A stretch of 64,000 nt of DNA from the NCBI GenBank assembly GCA_021324885.1, contig JAJPIF010000007.1:54307-118306 (forward strand), given 5' to 3'. Position numbers and translations under genes: made by a program. The notes beneath the pieces are model-generated. The model was not told where the DNA came from, ran no database searches, and saw only the letters and a list, made by a program, of their open reading frames with translations. This stretch comes from Pseudomonadota bacterium (GTDB lineage Bacteria > Desulfobacterota > Binatia > Binatales > Binataceae). Positions within the stretch are counted from its first letter, which is position 1. Every line of letters begins with the position of its first letter. Shown here in pieces: positions 1 to 12,111 of the stretch.

Positions 1-1101
1 GAACGGCCGGGCGCGGGCGATGCCGCGCGCAGGCGCGGGCCGTTTCCCGCAGCAACTCCGCATCCGGACAAGAGCGGGCTGTTTTTGTATCTCAACGCCA
101 ACAAGTATGGCGTCACGCTTGATATCGCGCAGCCCGAAGGCTTCGAGCTGCTCGAAGCGCTGGCCGAGCAGGCCGACGTGCTGATCCATAATTTATGGCC
201 ACCCGATATGGATCGCGTTGGCCTCAGCTACGATCGATTGGCGCGGCGCAACCCCCGCCTGGTGATGACCTCGATTACGCCGTTTGGAAGCAGCGGACCA
301 CATCGAAACTGGCGCGCCGAGGAATTAACCGTCTGGTCTTCGGGCGGAGTATGCGTGCTGAACGGCGGCGGACCAAATCATCCGGAGCTCCCGCCGCTGA
401 AGGTCTTTGGCAGCCCGGCCGGTTTTCAGGCCGGCGCGCATGCGGCGGTGGCGACAATGGGCGCGGTGTTCGCGCGGCTGCGCAGCGGCAAGGGCCAGCA
501 CGTCGATGTATCGGGTCAGGAAACGCTGGTGTCGCAGAACGAAATGGTTTACGAGTACTGGCCCTACATGAAAGTGATCGCCACCCGGCTGGGACGCAAA
601 CCGCTGCAGCCTTTGGAGGCGATGCAATGCAAGGACGGCTGGATCTTCATCTGCTGCGTCGAGGAGCATCAATGGCGCAATTTCGTCTCCCTGATGGGGA
701 ATCCGCAATGGGCGTACGAGGAGATTTTTGCCGATCGCCTCAAGCGCGGAGAGAACTGGGAAGCGCTTGAAATATTTTTACGCGAATGGGTCGGCGAGCA
801 GACCGTGCTCGACCTCTATCGCAAGGCGCAGGAGCGGCGCATCCCGTTCGCGCCGGTTTCGACGATGGGCGATCTGCTGGCCTCCGAGCATCTGAGGTCG
901 CGCGGCTTTTTCGTCGAAATCGAGCATCCGGTGGCCGGCACATGCAAGTACCCCGGAGCGCCCATCAAATACGGCGCAACACCCTGGCGGATTCGCATGC
1001 CCGCTCCCACTCTCGGACAGCATAATGAGGAAATCCTGGGCGGGCGGCTGGGAGTTCGGCCCGATCGGATGGCACAGCTCAAAAGCAAAGGAGTGATCTG
1101 A
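1..1101 (+). CDS. Class III CoA-transferase (CaiB/BaiF family), 5'-truncated
   Basis: The frame is open to the first base of the window, so the gene begins upstream and lacks perhaps the first 60 of about 400 residues. The visible part has the family landmarks: NANKYGVTLD, a Rossmann-like half, and a SGKGQHVDVS stretch typical of CaiB/BaiF CoA-transferases, which move CoA between carboxylic acids. At the place where active members carry the catalytic aspartate (D-x-N-A-G-x-H in the next gene) this protein reads GFQAGAH, so the acyl-accepting Asp appears replaced by Gly. The stop codon abuts the ATG of the next family member, and an AAAGGAG ribosome site for that gene lies inside this one. I infer a non-catalytic partner subunit of a heteromeric enzyme; the acid substrate is unknown. 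Confidence 0.88.
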   Translation, partial: ERPGAGDAARRRGPFPAATPHPDKSGLFLYLNANKYGVTLDIAQPEGFELLEALAEQADVLIHNLWPPDMDRVGLSYDRLARRNPRLVMTSITPFGSSGPHRNWRAEELTVWSSGGVCVLNGGGPNHPELPPLKVFGSPAGFQAGAHAAVATMGAVFARLRSGKGQHVDVSGQETLVSQNEMVYEYWPYMKVIATRLGRKPLQPLEAMQCKDGWIFICCVEEHQWRNFVSLMGNPQWAYEEIFADRLKRGENWEALEIFLREWVGEQTVLDLYRKAQERRIPFAPVSTMGDLLASEHLRSRGFFVEIEHPVAGTCKYPGAPIKYGATPWRIRMPAPTLGQHNEEILGGRLGVRPDRMAQLKSKGVI

Positions 1102-2349
1102 ATGGCTGATGGGCCGCTTTCAGGCGTTCGAATCGCGGACTTCACCTGGGTGTGGGCGGGGCCGTACTGCACGTTGCAATTGGCGCACATGGGCGCCGAC
1201 GTCATCCGGATCGAAACGGCAACACGCCCATGCGTCACGCGGATGCTGCCGCCGTGGCCCGAGGGCAAACCAGCCGGGTTGGACAGCTCCGGCTACTACA
1301 ATCAGTACAATCAGGGCAAGCGCTCGCTCGCCCTGAACTTCAGCAAGCCCGGCGCTCTGGACCTCGCGAAACGGCTGGTCGCGAAAAGCGACGTCGTGGC
1401 CAACAACTTCGCGCATGGCGTGATGGACCGCCTTGGGCTCGGGTATGAGGAACTGAAAAAAATCAAGCCCGACATAATCATGATTTCTCTTTCGGGCTAT
1501 GGCGATACGGGTCCGTACAAGGATTATGTGGCTTACGGTCCGGCGCAGGTCCCGCTGTGCGGGCTTTCCGCCCTGACCGGCTATATCGGCGGGCCCCCGA
1601 TGCATGCCGGGTACAGCTACGCCGACCCCAATGCGGGAGTGCACGGAGCGTTCGCAATCCTGGCCGCGCTGTACCATCGCGAGCTCACCGGCGAAGGGCA
1701 ATACATGGACATGAGCCAGTGGGAATGCGCGATGGCGGTGCTGCCTGAAGGCATCATGGAATACACGATGAACGGGCGCGAGCCGCAACGAATCGGCAAC
1801 CGCGACCCGTACATGGCACCCCACGGCATCTTCCGCTGCATGGACAGGGCCGAAAAGGTGATGGGCGTTACGGTCGACCAGTTCGTCGCGATCGCGGTAT
1901 CGGACGACGCGGCATGGCGGCGATTGGCGGCGGCAATCGGCAGGCCCGGACTCGGAAATGATCCGAAATTCGCCACGCTGGCGGCGCGCAAGGCCAACGA
2001 GGATGAACTCGAATCGATTATCGAAGCCTGGTCGGTGAATCAGCGCGCGCCTGAAGTTGCGCGGATCTTACAGGAAGCGGGGGTTGCGGCATTCGTCGTC
2101 GCCGACAACAAGTACCTATCCGAAGAAGATGAGCATCTCAAAGCGCGCGACTATTTCGTAAACCTGCCCCATCCGGTAGTCGGCGTGAAGCAGCATTGCG
2201 GCATCCCGTGGAAAATGAGCGCAACGCCGGTCAAGGTCCGCTGCGCCGCGCCAACTCTCGGCCAGCATACGAACGAGGTCCTGTCCGAAGTGCTGGGCCT
2301 GAGTGAAGCTGAAATCGCAACCCTGCGCGCGTCAGGCGCGCTGGAATAA
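1102..2349 (+). CDS. Class III CoA-transferase (CaiB/BaiF family)
   Basis: A full-length 415-residue member of the CaiB/BaiF (formyl-CoA transferase) family. The N-terminal motif GVRIADFTWVWAGPYCT and the G-x-D-V-I-R-I-E strand are typical. The putative catalytic Asp is residue 175 in YADPNAGVH, followed by the R-x-x-TGEGQY-x-D element. The ATG at 1102 directly follows the TGA of the upstream paralogue and is preceded by AAAGGAG at 1087-1093, so the two genes are co-translated. The family transfers CoA from an acyl-CoA donor to a free carboxylate through an aspartyl-CoA anhydride. The next genes downstream are an SDR and a VOC protein on the opposite strand, so the operon ends here. Substrate not predictable. 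Confidence 0.9.
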   Translation: MADGPLSGVRIADFTWVWAGPYCTLQLAHMGADVIRIETATRPCVTRMLPPWPEGKPAGLDSSGYYNQYNQGKRSLALNFSKPGALDLAKRLVAKSDVVANNFAHGVMDRLGLGYEELKKIKPDIIMISLSGYGDTGPYKDYVAYGPAQVPLCGLSALTGYIGGPPMHAGYSYADPNAGVHGAFAILAALYHRELTGEGQYMDMSQWECAMAVLPEGIMEYTMNGREPQRIGNRDPYMAPHGIFRCMDRAEKVMGVTVDQFVAIAVSDDAAWRRLAAAIGRPGLGNDPKFATLAARKANEDELESIIEAWSVNQRAPEVARILQEAGVAAFVVADNKYLSEEDEHLKARDYFVNLPHPVVGVKQHCGIPWKMSATPVKVRCAAPTLGQHTNEVLSEVLGLSEAEIATLRASGALE

Positions 2350-2398
2350 AGAAGTTCCTGCAGCGTCGGTCTGCATGCCAGCGTCTCCTTTCTGCCAT

Positions 2399-3154
2399 CT
2401 ACATAAACGGCAATGAGCCGCCGCGGGCGTGCAGAGTCTGGCCGGTCAGCGCGTGATGCGGACTGGTGGCGGCGTACACGATCACGTCGGCCACCTCCGA
2501 CGGCCACAGCGGGCGGCCAAATGGATTGTCCTGGATGCCCATTTCGAAGTCCTTGTCGCTGGGCGGGTTCTCCGAGCCCATCGCCGTATGGACCCACCCG
2601 GGAGCGACGGCGGTGACAACAATTTCCGGCGCCGCCTCCAGCGCGAGCACGCGCGTGAACGCGATCAGACCGGCCTTGGCCGCCGCGTACAGCGCCGCTC
2701 CTTTGTAGGGTTTCACCGCGGCTCCCGACGCGATATTCACGATCCGCCCGTACTTCTGATCCTTCATCGGCTTGAGCACTGCTTGCGAGCAAAGCATCGC
2801 GCCCAGCAGATTGACGTTGATCACTTTATGGAAAGTCTCTTCGGTAAAATCCGCGATTGGCTGACCAACCGGAATCGCGGCGTTGTTGATCAGCACGTCG
2901 ACGCGGCCCAATTCGTTCAGCACGCGCCCAATCATGCTTTGCACGTCGGCGCGTCTGGAAATATCGGCCTTGATGTAGAGCGTGCGCCGTGCGGTTTGCT
3001 TCGCGATGGTCTCGGCGGCGTCGCGGCCCCAATCCTCACGCAAATCCACGACCGCGACGTCCAAGCCCTTCTGCGCCAATTGTAGAGCCGTCTGCCGTCC
3101 CATTCCCCACGGCCGTCCGGCTCCGGTGACAATCGCCACCCGCGTTTCGCTCAT
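2399..3154 (-). CDS. Short-chain dehydrogenase/reductase (SDR)
   Basis: A classical 251-residue SDR expected to oxidise or reduce an alcohol/ketone with NAD(P). It has the N-terminal dinucleotide site TGAGRPWGMG, with two extra residues compared with the usual TGAGxGIG, the NNAA motif at 90-93, and the catalytic set Asn114, Ser143, Tyr156 and Lys160 (YAAAK). Asp37 at the end of beta-2 favours NAD over NADP. The protein ends in a short G-G-S-L-P-F-M tail. It lies upstream of, and on the same strand as, no close partner: the VOC gene at 3194-3652 is 39 bases upstream and could be co-transcribed with it. Substrate unknown. Confidence 0.9.
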   Translation of the reverse strand: MSETRVAIVTGAGRPWGMGRQTALQLAQKGLDVAVVDLREDWGRDAAETIAKQTARRTLYIKADISRRADVQSMIGRVLNELGRVDVLINNAAIPVGQPIADFTEETFHKVINVNLLGAMLCSQAVLKPMKDQKYGRIVNIASGAAVKPYKGAALYAAAKAGLIAFTRVLALEAAPEIVVTAVAPGWVHTAMGSENPPSDKDFEMGIQDNPFGRPLWPSEVADVIVYAATSPHHALTGQTLHARGGSLPFM

Positions 3155-3193
3155 TGATTTTCTCCCGAATAAATTTTCTTTGCTTTGAATACA

Positions 3194-3652
3194 TCAGCCC
3201 GGCAGGCGCATCAGTTCGATCCTGACGCCGTCGGGATCCGTGCAGTAAACAAAATCGCTGCTGCTGCCGTCCGGGTTGTCGAATTTCGATCGCGTATGCT
3301 CCAGAACCTTGCCGCCCAGCTCGCGGATGCGCGCCGCGACCGCGTCCACGTCGGCGACGCGCACCGACAGGTGCGTCAGACCAAGCTGGTTCATCGGGCG
3401 GCGTTCGGCGGGACCGCGGAATCCGGGCGAGTCGAAATGCAGAAGCTCCAGCCGCACTCCATCGCGCGCAATGAACTTCGATTGAAGCACGATGTTCCCC
3501 TCGACCTCCATCAGTTTGCCGAACTCGGTCCCGACCGTGTAGGACTCCACCGGCTCGAATCCCAGGCCCTGGCAATAAAAGCGCAGCGACCGGTCCACGT
3601 CTGACACGCAGATACCGACATGTGAAAACGTCAGCGAAGGCGATGCTGCCAT
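3194..3652 (-). CDS. VOC-family (glyoxalase/dioxygenase-like) protein
   Basis: A 152-residue vicinal-oxygen-chelate protein. It begins LTFSHVGICVSDVDRSLRFY, the standard first beta-alpha module with a metal-binding His, and has a second module with THLSVRVADVDA and a C-terminal DPDGVRIELM strand with the metal-ligand Glu. I chose the internal ATG near 3652 because GGAG lies about 8 bases upstream; the frame stays open a further 70 codons but that part shows no family similarity. VOC proteins include lyases, epimerases, dioxygenases and resistance proteins, so the reaction is not assigned. It precedes the SDR at 2399-3154 on the same strand and both may act on one substrate. Confidence 0.85.
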   Translation of the reverse strand: MAASPSLTFSHVGICVSDVDRSLRFYCQGLGFEPVESYTVGTEFGKLMEVEGNIVLQSKFIARDGVRLELLHFDSPGFRGPAERRPMNQLGLTHLSVRVADVDAVAARIRELGGKVLEHTRSKFDNPDGSSSDFVYCTDPDGVRIELMRLPG

Positions 3653-3842
3653 AGTCCACTCCATTGCGAAAGCAGTGAGTTCTACCGGGCAACATCGCAC
3701 GAAACGAGGCGGCGCAAAAGCGGCGGTCAGCCATGTCGATCCGGATTGATCGCGCATTGGCGGCGCGAAAGAATGCCGCGGGCGGAACGCGGCGATAACG
3801 ACCGCCGCCATCGTGGACAGATGGGGGAAAAGAGGAAAGCCA

Positions 3843-4328
3843 ATGACCGAAATCGAAACCATCGGCCTGGGGATTCATTGGGAGGACCTGCCGGTTGGCC
3901 GCAAATTCAAAACCGTTGGCCGCACGATTACCGAAGCCGACCTGGCCAATTTCGTCTCCTGCACGGGGATGCTCGAAGTGCTTTTCACCAACACCGAATT
4001 TCTGAGGACCGAATCCGCAATCAAGGGGCGCGTGGTTCCCGCCGCCCTGGCCTATTCGTTCGCCGAAGGTTTGCTGGTGCAGGCCGCCATGCAAAGCGTG
4101 GGACTCGCCTTCCTCAGCATGGAACTGGACGTCAAAGCGCCAACCTTTGTCGGCGACACCATCCACGTCCAGTGCGAGGTGATTGAATCGCAGGAAAGCA
4201 AGCGCCGCCCCGGTGTCGGCCTGGTCCGCACGCGCAATCAGGTAATCAAGCAGGATGGCACCGTGGTGATCGTCTACACCCCGCTGAGGATGGTAAAGGG
4301 ACGCCAATACAAGGCCGCCCCGCAGTAA
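3843..4328 (+). CDS. MaoC-like hot-dog-fold dehydratase
   Basis: A 161-residue single hot-dog domain protein of the MaoC / (R)-enoyl-CoA hydratase class. The N-terminus (GIHWEDLPVGRKFKT) is the usual MaoC start, followed by a TITEADLANFVSCTG element that takes the place of the common hydratase helix, and a central ALAYSFAEGLL segment. The conserved Asp-His hydratase dyad is not obvious, so activity on enoyl-CoA is uncertain and a role in acyl-thioester binding is possible. ATG at 3843 is chosen over an ATG ten codons upstream because AGAGGAAAG sits just before it. It is divergent from the VOC gene at 3194-3652. Confidence 0.8.
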   Translation: MTEIETIGLGIHWEDLPVGRKFKTVGRTITEADLANFVSCTGMLEVLFTNTEFLRTESAIKGRVVPAALAYSFAEGLLVQAAMQSVGLAFLSMELDVKAPTFVGDTIHVQCEVIESQESKRRPGVGLVRTRNQVIKQDGTVVIVYTPLRMVKGRQYKAAPQ

Positions 4329-4422
4329 CGGCAGCCCTCTGGCCGCCCGACCTCAGGCACTGACGAGGTCTCTTCCCCGTGGGCACCCGATCGCGCTCAT
4401 TGCCCGTCGTGACCGCGCCAAT

Positions 4423-8349
<3,927 letters not shown>

Positions 8350-8506
8350 CGATCCCTCGCGTACCAACAATCCGATCGTGAGAGCCGGGAGAAGGCAGCA
8401 GCGCACCGGGCAATTGAAAACTCTGCGCTGGTGGTGCGAGCTGAAGCGGGCGCCCCCCTAAGCCGTTAACCAAAAATGCTCGCAATAACTATTTTTTTTC
8501 CCGAAA

Positions 8507-8588
8507 AAGCGCCTCTGAGCAACATAGCCCAAGACTGGGTGGCGTGATCAAAGTTCCCTGGTTGCCCAAAGCATCGCACCAGAGGCTT
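8507..8588. repeat. Inverted repeat in the intergenic region before hyuA
   Basis: The divergent space between the hybrid kinase and hyuA (8350-8625) carries an inverted pair: AAGCGCCTCTG at 8507-8517 and CAGAGGCTT at 8580-8588, about 62 bases apart, with a T8 run just before (about 8492-8499). The arms could form an operator or a stem in the hyuA leader. No protein gene is seen in this space. Role is speculative. Confidence 0.3.
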
Positions 8589-8625
8589 GCATGCCGCCAA
8601 CGCAATTTGAGAAAGAATTGACCCG

Positions 8626-10722
8626 ATGGGCACGGAAGGATTACGGGTGGCGTTCGACGTCGGCGGCACGTTTACTGACGTGGTGATCGCGGCCGAAAAC
8701 GGTGAAATTCTTACTTATAAAATTCTCGCACTGCCCGGCACTATCGGGGCGGATGTGGACCGCTGCATTGATGACGCCTTGAAGCGTACGGGCGGCCGCC
8801 AGGTCGATCGGATGGTCCATGCCACAACCGTCGCTTCCAACACGGTGCTGGAAGGCAAAGGTGCAATCACCGGTTTGATCTGCACACGTGGTTTCCGAGA
8901 CCTGATCGAAATCCGCGGACTCCAACGGCCTGCGATTTACGACATTTTCTGGGATCGCATCCCGCCCCTGGTGCCGCGTCGACGTCGCTTTGAAGTGACC
9001 GAGCGGATGCTGGCTGATGGCGCTGTTCGCATCCCGCTGGACGAGTCAGAGGTGCGCCAGGCCGCGCACCGACTGCGCGAGCAGGGAGCCGAGGCGGTTG
9101 CGATCTGTTTCCTCCATTCCTATGTCAATCCGGAACACGAGCGGCGCGCGATGGCAGCGGTGCGCGAGATCCTGCCCGACGTCAGCGCCTGCTCATCGGC
9201 GGAAGTGCTGCCTGAAATCCGCGAGTACCCGCGAGCGTCCACCACGGTGCTCAACGCCTACCTGATGGGCGCCGTCAATGGATATTTGGGCAAAGTCGAG
9301 CGCGAGCTCAGCCACTACGGCCGGGAAATTCTGATTATGCAGTCCAACGGCGGCATCATGACGGCGGACCACGCGCGCCGTTTCCCGGTTCGCATGATCG
9401 AGTCAGGACCCGCCGCCGGAGTTTTGGCGGCCGCCAGCCTTGCGCGCGAAGCCAGCCTGCCCAAGGTCGTCGCCTTCGATATGGGCGGCACCACCGTGAA
9501 GGCCTGCCTGATTGAAAATGGCGAAGCGGCGCAGACCAACGAGGGCGAGGTCGGCGGCGGTATCAATACCTCGGGGCATTTGATGAAGGGCGCCGGCTAC
9601 GCGCTGCGGACTCCGGCCTACGACATCGTCGAAATCGGGGCCGGCGGCGGCAGTATTGCCCGGGTCGAGGAAGGCTTGCTGATGCGGGTGGGTCCGCAAA
9701 GCGCTGGCGCGGTTCCCGGGCCTGCATGCTATGGACGCGGCGGCGTCCAACCCACTGTCACTGACGCCAATGTGGTCCTCGGTTACATGAATCCTCACAG
9801 CATCGCCGGTGGCGCCGTGCCCATCGACGCGATCGCAGCCCGCGATGCGATTGAGCATCATCTCGGCCCACAGCTGGGAATGGATCCGCTTGCGGCCGCT
9901 TTTGGCGTCCATCAGGTGGTCAACGCCACGATGGCGCGGGCGATCCGATCCGTCACCAGCGAGCGAGGGCGCGACCCACGCGAGTATACGATGGTGGCAT
10001 TCGGCGGCGCCGGACCGATCCACGCGGCGGCACTGGCTGCCGATATTGGCATCGCACGAGTTTACGTGCCGCTTTATCCGGGCCTGTTCAGCTCGCTCGG
10101 ACTGCTTTTCGCCGATCTGCGCTACGATGCGGTCAAGAGCGTGATGGCGCGGCTCGATCAGCTCGAGGGCCAGTCCTTGCGCGACACCTGCCACGTCTTG
10201 GCGGAGGATTTGCGGGAGCGGCTCAAGCGCGAAGTGGGCGCGGGTGAAATACGCTTCGAGCGCGCCATCGAATTGCGCTACCTGCGCCAGGATTCCGAAT
10301 TAAGCTTCGCGATTCCCGATGATATTCCCAGCACCGAACTCTGTGGATGGCTGGAGCGCGCTTTTCATTCCGAACACGAGCGCAATTTTGGTTACCGGCG
10401 CCCGGCCGATCCGGTTCTTGCCGTCAGTGTTCGAGTGCGCGCGATCGCGCCGGCGCGAAGCGTCGGCGTGCGTGAACTGGCGGCGAGCTTCGAACGCAGC
10501 GCCAGGAGCGCTCCGCTTTCTCGAAAGCAGACGCGGCAGGCTTATTTCGGGCCGCAGGCAGGGAGCATGGAAGCCAAAGTGGTAAGCCGTCGCGATCTGC
10601 TGGACGCTCCCGTAACCGGACCGGCGATTATCGAGGAATTCGACACCACCATCGTGATCCCGCCGGGATGGCGCGCGGAACTGGACCTTTTTGCCAATGC
10701 CGTGTTGTCGGCGCGATCATGA
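8626..10722 (+). CDS. hyuA: Hydantoinase/oxoprolinase subunit A (ATP-dependent)
   Basis: A 698-residue HyuA-family protein, the normal length. The N-terminal actin-like ATPase half opens with RVAFDVGGTFTDVV, and a second phosphate loop reads FDMGGTTVKA near residue 285. A G-G-G-S-I-A element and the F-G-G-A-G-P-I-H-A motif of the second half are present. Family members, with subunit B, hydrolyse cyclic amides (hydantoins, 5-oxoproline, N-methylhydantoin) using ATP, or carboxylate ketones (acetone/acetophenone carboxylases). The start ATG at 8626 has a weak GAGAAAG site. HyuB, normally adjacent, lies 1.39 kb downstream behind two antiparallel genes; the two still probably form one enzyme. Confidence 0.9.
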   Translation: MGTEGLRVAFDVGGTFTDVVIAAENGEILTYKILALPGTIGADVDRCIDDALKRTGGRQVDRMVHATTVASNTVLEGKGAITGLICTRGFRDLIEIRGLQRPAIYDIFWDRIPPLVPRRRRFEVTERMLADGAVRIPLDESEVRQAAHRLREQGAEAVAICFLHSYVNPEHERRAMAAVREILPDVSACSSAEVLPEIREYPRASTTVLNAYLMGAVNGYLGKVERELSHYGREILIMQSNGGIMTADHARRFPVRMIESGPAAGVLAAASLAREASLPKVVAFDMGGTTVKACLIENGEAAQTNEGEVGGGINTSGHLMKGAGYALRTPAYDIVEIGAGGGSIARVEEGLLMRVGPQSAGAVPGPACYGRGGVQPTVTDANVVLGYMNPHSIAGGAVPIDAIAARDAIEHHLGPQLGMDPLAAAFGVHQVVNATMARAIRSVTSERGRDPREYTMVAFGGAGPIHAAALAADIGIARVYVPLYPGLFSSLGLLFADLRYDAVKSVMARLDQLEGQSLRDTCHVLAEDLRERLKREVGAGEIRFERAIELRYLRQDSELSFAIPDDIPSTELCGWLERAFHSEHERNFGYRRPADPVLAVSVRVRAIAPARSVGVRELAASFERSARSAPLSRKQTRQAYFGPQAGSMEAKVVSRRDLLDAPVTGPAIIEEFDTTIVIPPGWRAELDLFANAVLSARS

Positions 10723-10736
10723 GGCGTCTTCGCTGA

Positions 10737-11282
10737 TTATGCAGACCCTTTTCTTCTGAGCAGGATCTGGTTCTTTTCAAGCCGCCCTTGCTCGAAGTTG
10801 GGGTTGCTCGTAAGCAGGAAATATTCCTCGTCCGCTTCCAGGCACAGTTTCAATTCGAGCAGGTAATCCGCCAGCGGCAGAATCCCTCCTTCCTCCGAAA
10901 CGTCCGTGGTTACGCAATACAGCCGCGGTCCGCTGTAGCGCCGCAGGCTGGTGTCATCGGCCAGTTCCACCGGCAGTGAGCGGCGAGCCCAGATCCGAAA
11001 ACGCCGCCCGCTGCTGCCAATCACCGTGAAGAACCCGCGTCTGCGCAAGCAGCGCCGCTGCCCGCTGGTCAAACGGGCCGACAACAAGGCCGCCGCGCGT
11101 TCGCGGCTGGCGGCGTCGGGCACCAAATCGACCGGCTGTCCGGCGAAGTTGATGCGCTCGAAATAGCGAACCGACCGGCTGAAGAGATCGCGCTCGGTGC
11201 GATGCGGAAAGAGCCTGCCAATCCGTTCCAGGTGCCGCCGTACGCGCTTGCGAAACCGGGCGCGGCTGCGCGCCAATATCAA
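10737..11282 (-). CDS. Uncharacterised basic protein, second gene of a two-gene cassette
   Basis: 181 residues, strongly basic in its first third (many Arg) and acidic toward the end. The middle has G-F-F-T-V-I-G-S-S-G-R-R-F-R-I and then E-E-G-G-I-L-P-L-A-D with a helix rich in Leu and Glu. I recall uncharacterised proteins with a G-(R)-R-(Y/F)-R-I plus E-G-G-L-x-x-x-D pattern in many bacteria, but no function. The start is TTG at 11282: a GGAGG made by the last codons of the upstream gene lies seven bases before it, so translation is coupled. It runs toward hyuA and stops 14 bases from the hyuA stop. Confidence 0.7.
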   Translation of the reverse strand: MILARSRARFRKRVRRHLERIGRLFPHRTERDLFSRSVRYFERINFAGQPVDLVPDAASRERAAALLSARLTSGQRRCLRRRGFFTVIGSSGRRFRIWARRSLPVELADDTSLRRYSGPRLYCVTTDVSEEGGILPLADYLLELKLCLEADEEYFLLTSNPNFEQGRLEKNQILLRRKGSA

Positions 11283-11285
11283 TTC

Positions 11286-11513
11286 TCAACCTCCGATCAG
11301 GCGGGGGGCGAGGATTATGGATTGAGCGTTCGGGTCGAAATGCCGGAGCATGGTTACACCGTCGCCGCCAGGGCCTTCGATAAACGCCAGGTAGCGGCCG
11401 CGCTGGGTCTTTTCGTCGAACAGACGCCTGGCCGTTTTAATACCGTAGCCCGTCTCAGGATCCCATTTTACTTCCGTATCGCCCGTTCTTCCCAGGATTT
11501 TCATCGTATTCAT
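11286..11513 (-). CDS. Small conserved-type protein, first gene of a two-gene cassette
   Basis: A 75-residue protein beginning MKILGRTGDTEVKWDP and ending FDPNAQSIILAPRLIGG. The pattern R-T-G-D/H-T-x-x-x-W-D near the start and F-D-P-x-A-x-x-I-I-L-x-P-x-x-x-G-G at the end recalls small uncharacterised proteins often seen beside phage-like or signalling clusters; this is memory, not a search. ATG at 11513 (or 11504) follows AAAGGAG at a slightly long spacing; an in-frame GTG at 11522 is too close to that site. Its last codons encode the ribosome site of the next gene. No membrane segment or signal peptide. Confidence 0.65.
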   Translation of the reverse strand: MNTMKILGRTGDTEVKWDPETGYGIKTARRLFDEKTQRGRYLAFIEGPGGDGVTMLRHFDPNAQSIILAPRLIGG

Positions 11514-12111
11514 AGTTCCCACGACTCCTTTGCACTTGATCGATCGGGAAGTCCTTTCCCGTCGATAGAAGTTTGTTCGTCGGCAGCCGGTTCCCCCTAC
11601 CGTGAGAGCGTTGGTGAGGCCGGTGGATTACGGCTGCGCACCAATGAGCGGTGCTACAGGATTTGTCGATCGCGAAGGAATTGGCCGATATGCTAATCAT
11701 CTTCGGCGGTCCCTAATCAGGGTGCGCAGCGCACAGTTCTGAAACCAACCACCGCCTTCCCCATTCCAATTCAACCCAAGGAGCGGATCGAGCAAGGCGC
11801 GCAGCCGGCTTTTGAGAGCTTTCATTCCGCCAGCGCAGCTCAGTCTCTCAACTCCCGCCAGAGCGCAAACGGCGCCCTTATGATCCTTTTATCACGCCAC
11901 AAATTTCTTCCACAGCAAATGCTTTAGGGAGGGCGCAAATTTCATTTGGCGGCGCGCTCTGATGGAAGAGCGCACGAGGCGCCCGCGTCAGCCGCAGGCG
12001 GTTTGCGTCCCTGATCAGCCCGGCGATGGTAAAAGGGAGTGGAAAGCGGGTAAAACCTGATCAAGCTTCGCGCCCTGACACCAGGATCGCAACATGTTGA
12101 GGGATTAGGTT
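11514..12111. other. Gene-free stretch between the small cassette and hyuB
   Basis: About 600 bases without a convincing reading frame. It must hold the promoter of the minus-strand cassette and that of hyuB. A perfect 7-base hairpin (GCGCTCT, loop GATGGA, AGAGCGC) lies at 11954-11973. No tRNA, repeat array or insertion-sequence end was recognised. Confidence 0.5.

Noticed and set aside
195..770. Long alternative frame inside the first CoA-transferase
   Set aside because: Arg/Ala-rich shadow of the real frame; only one frame has family motifs. The same applies to the long antisense frames at 1120-1824 and 3036-4307.
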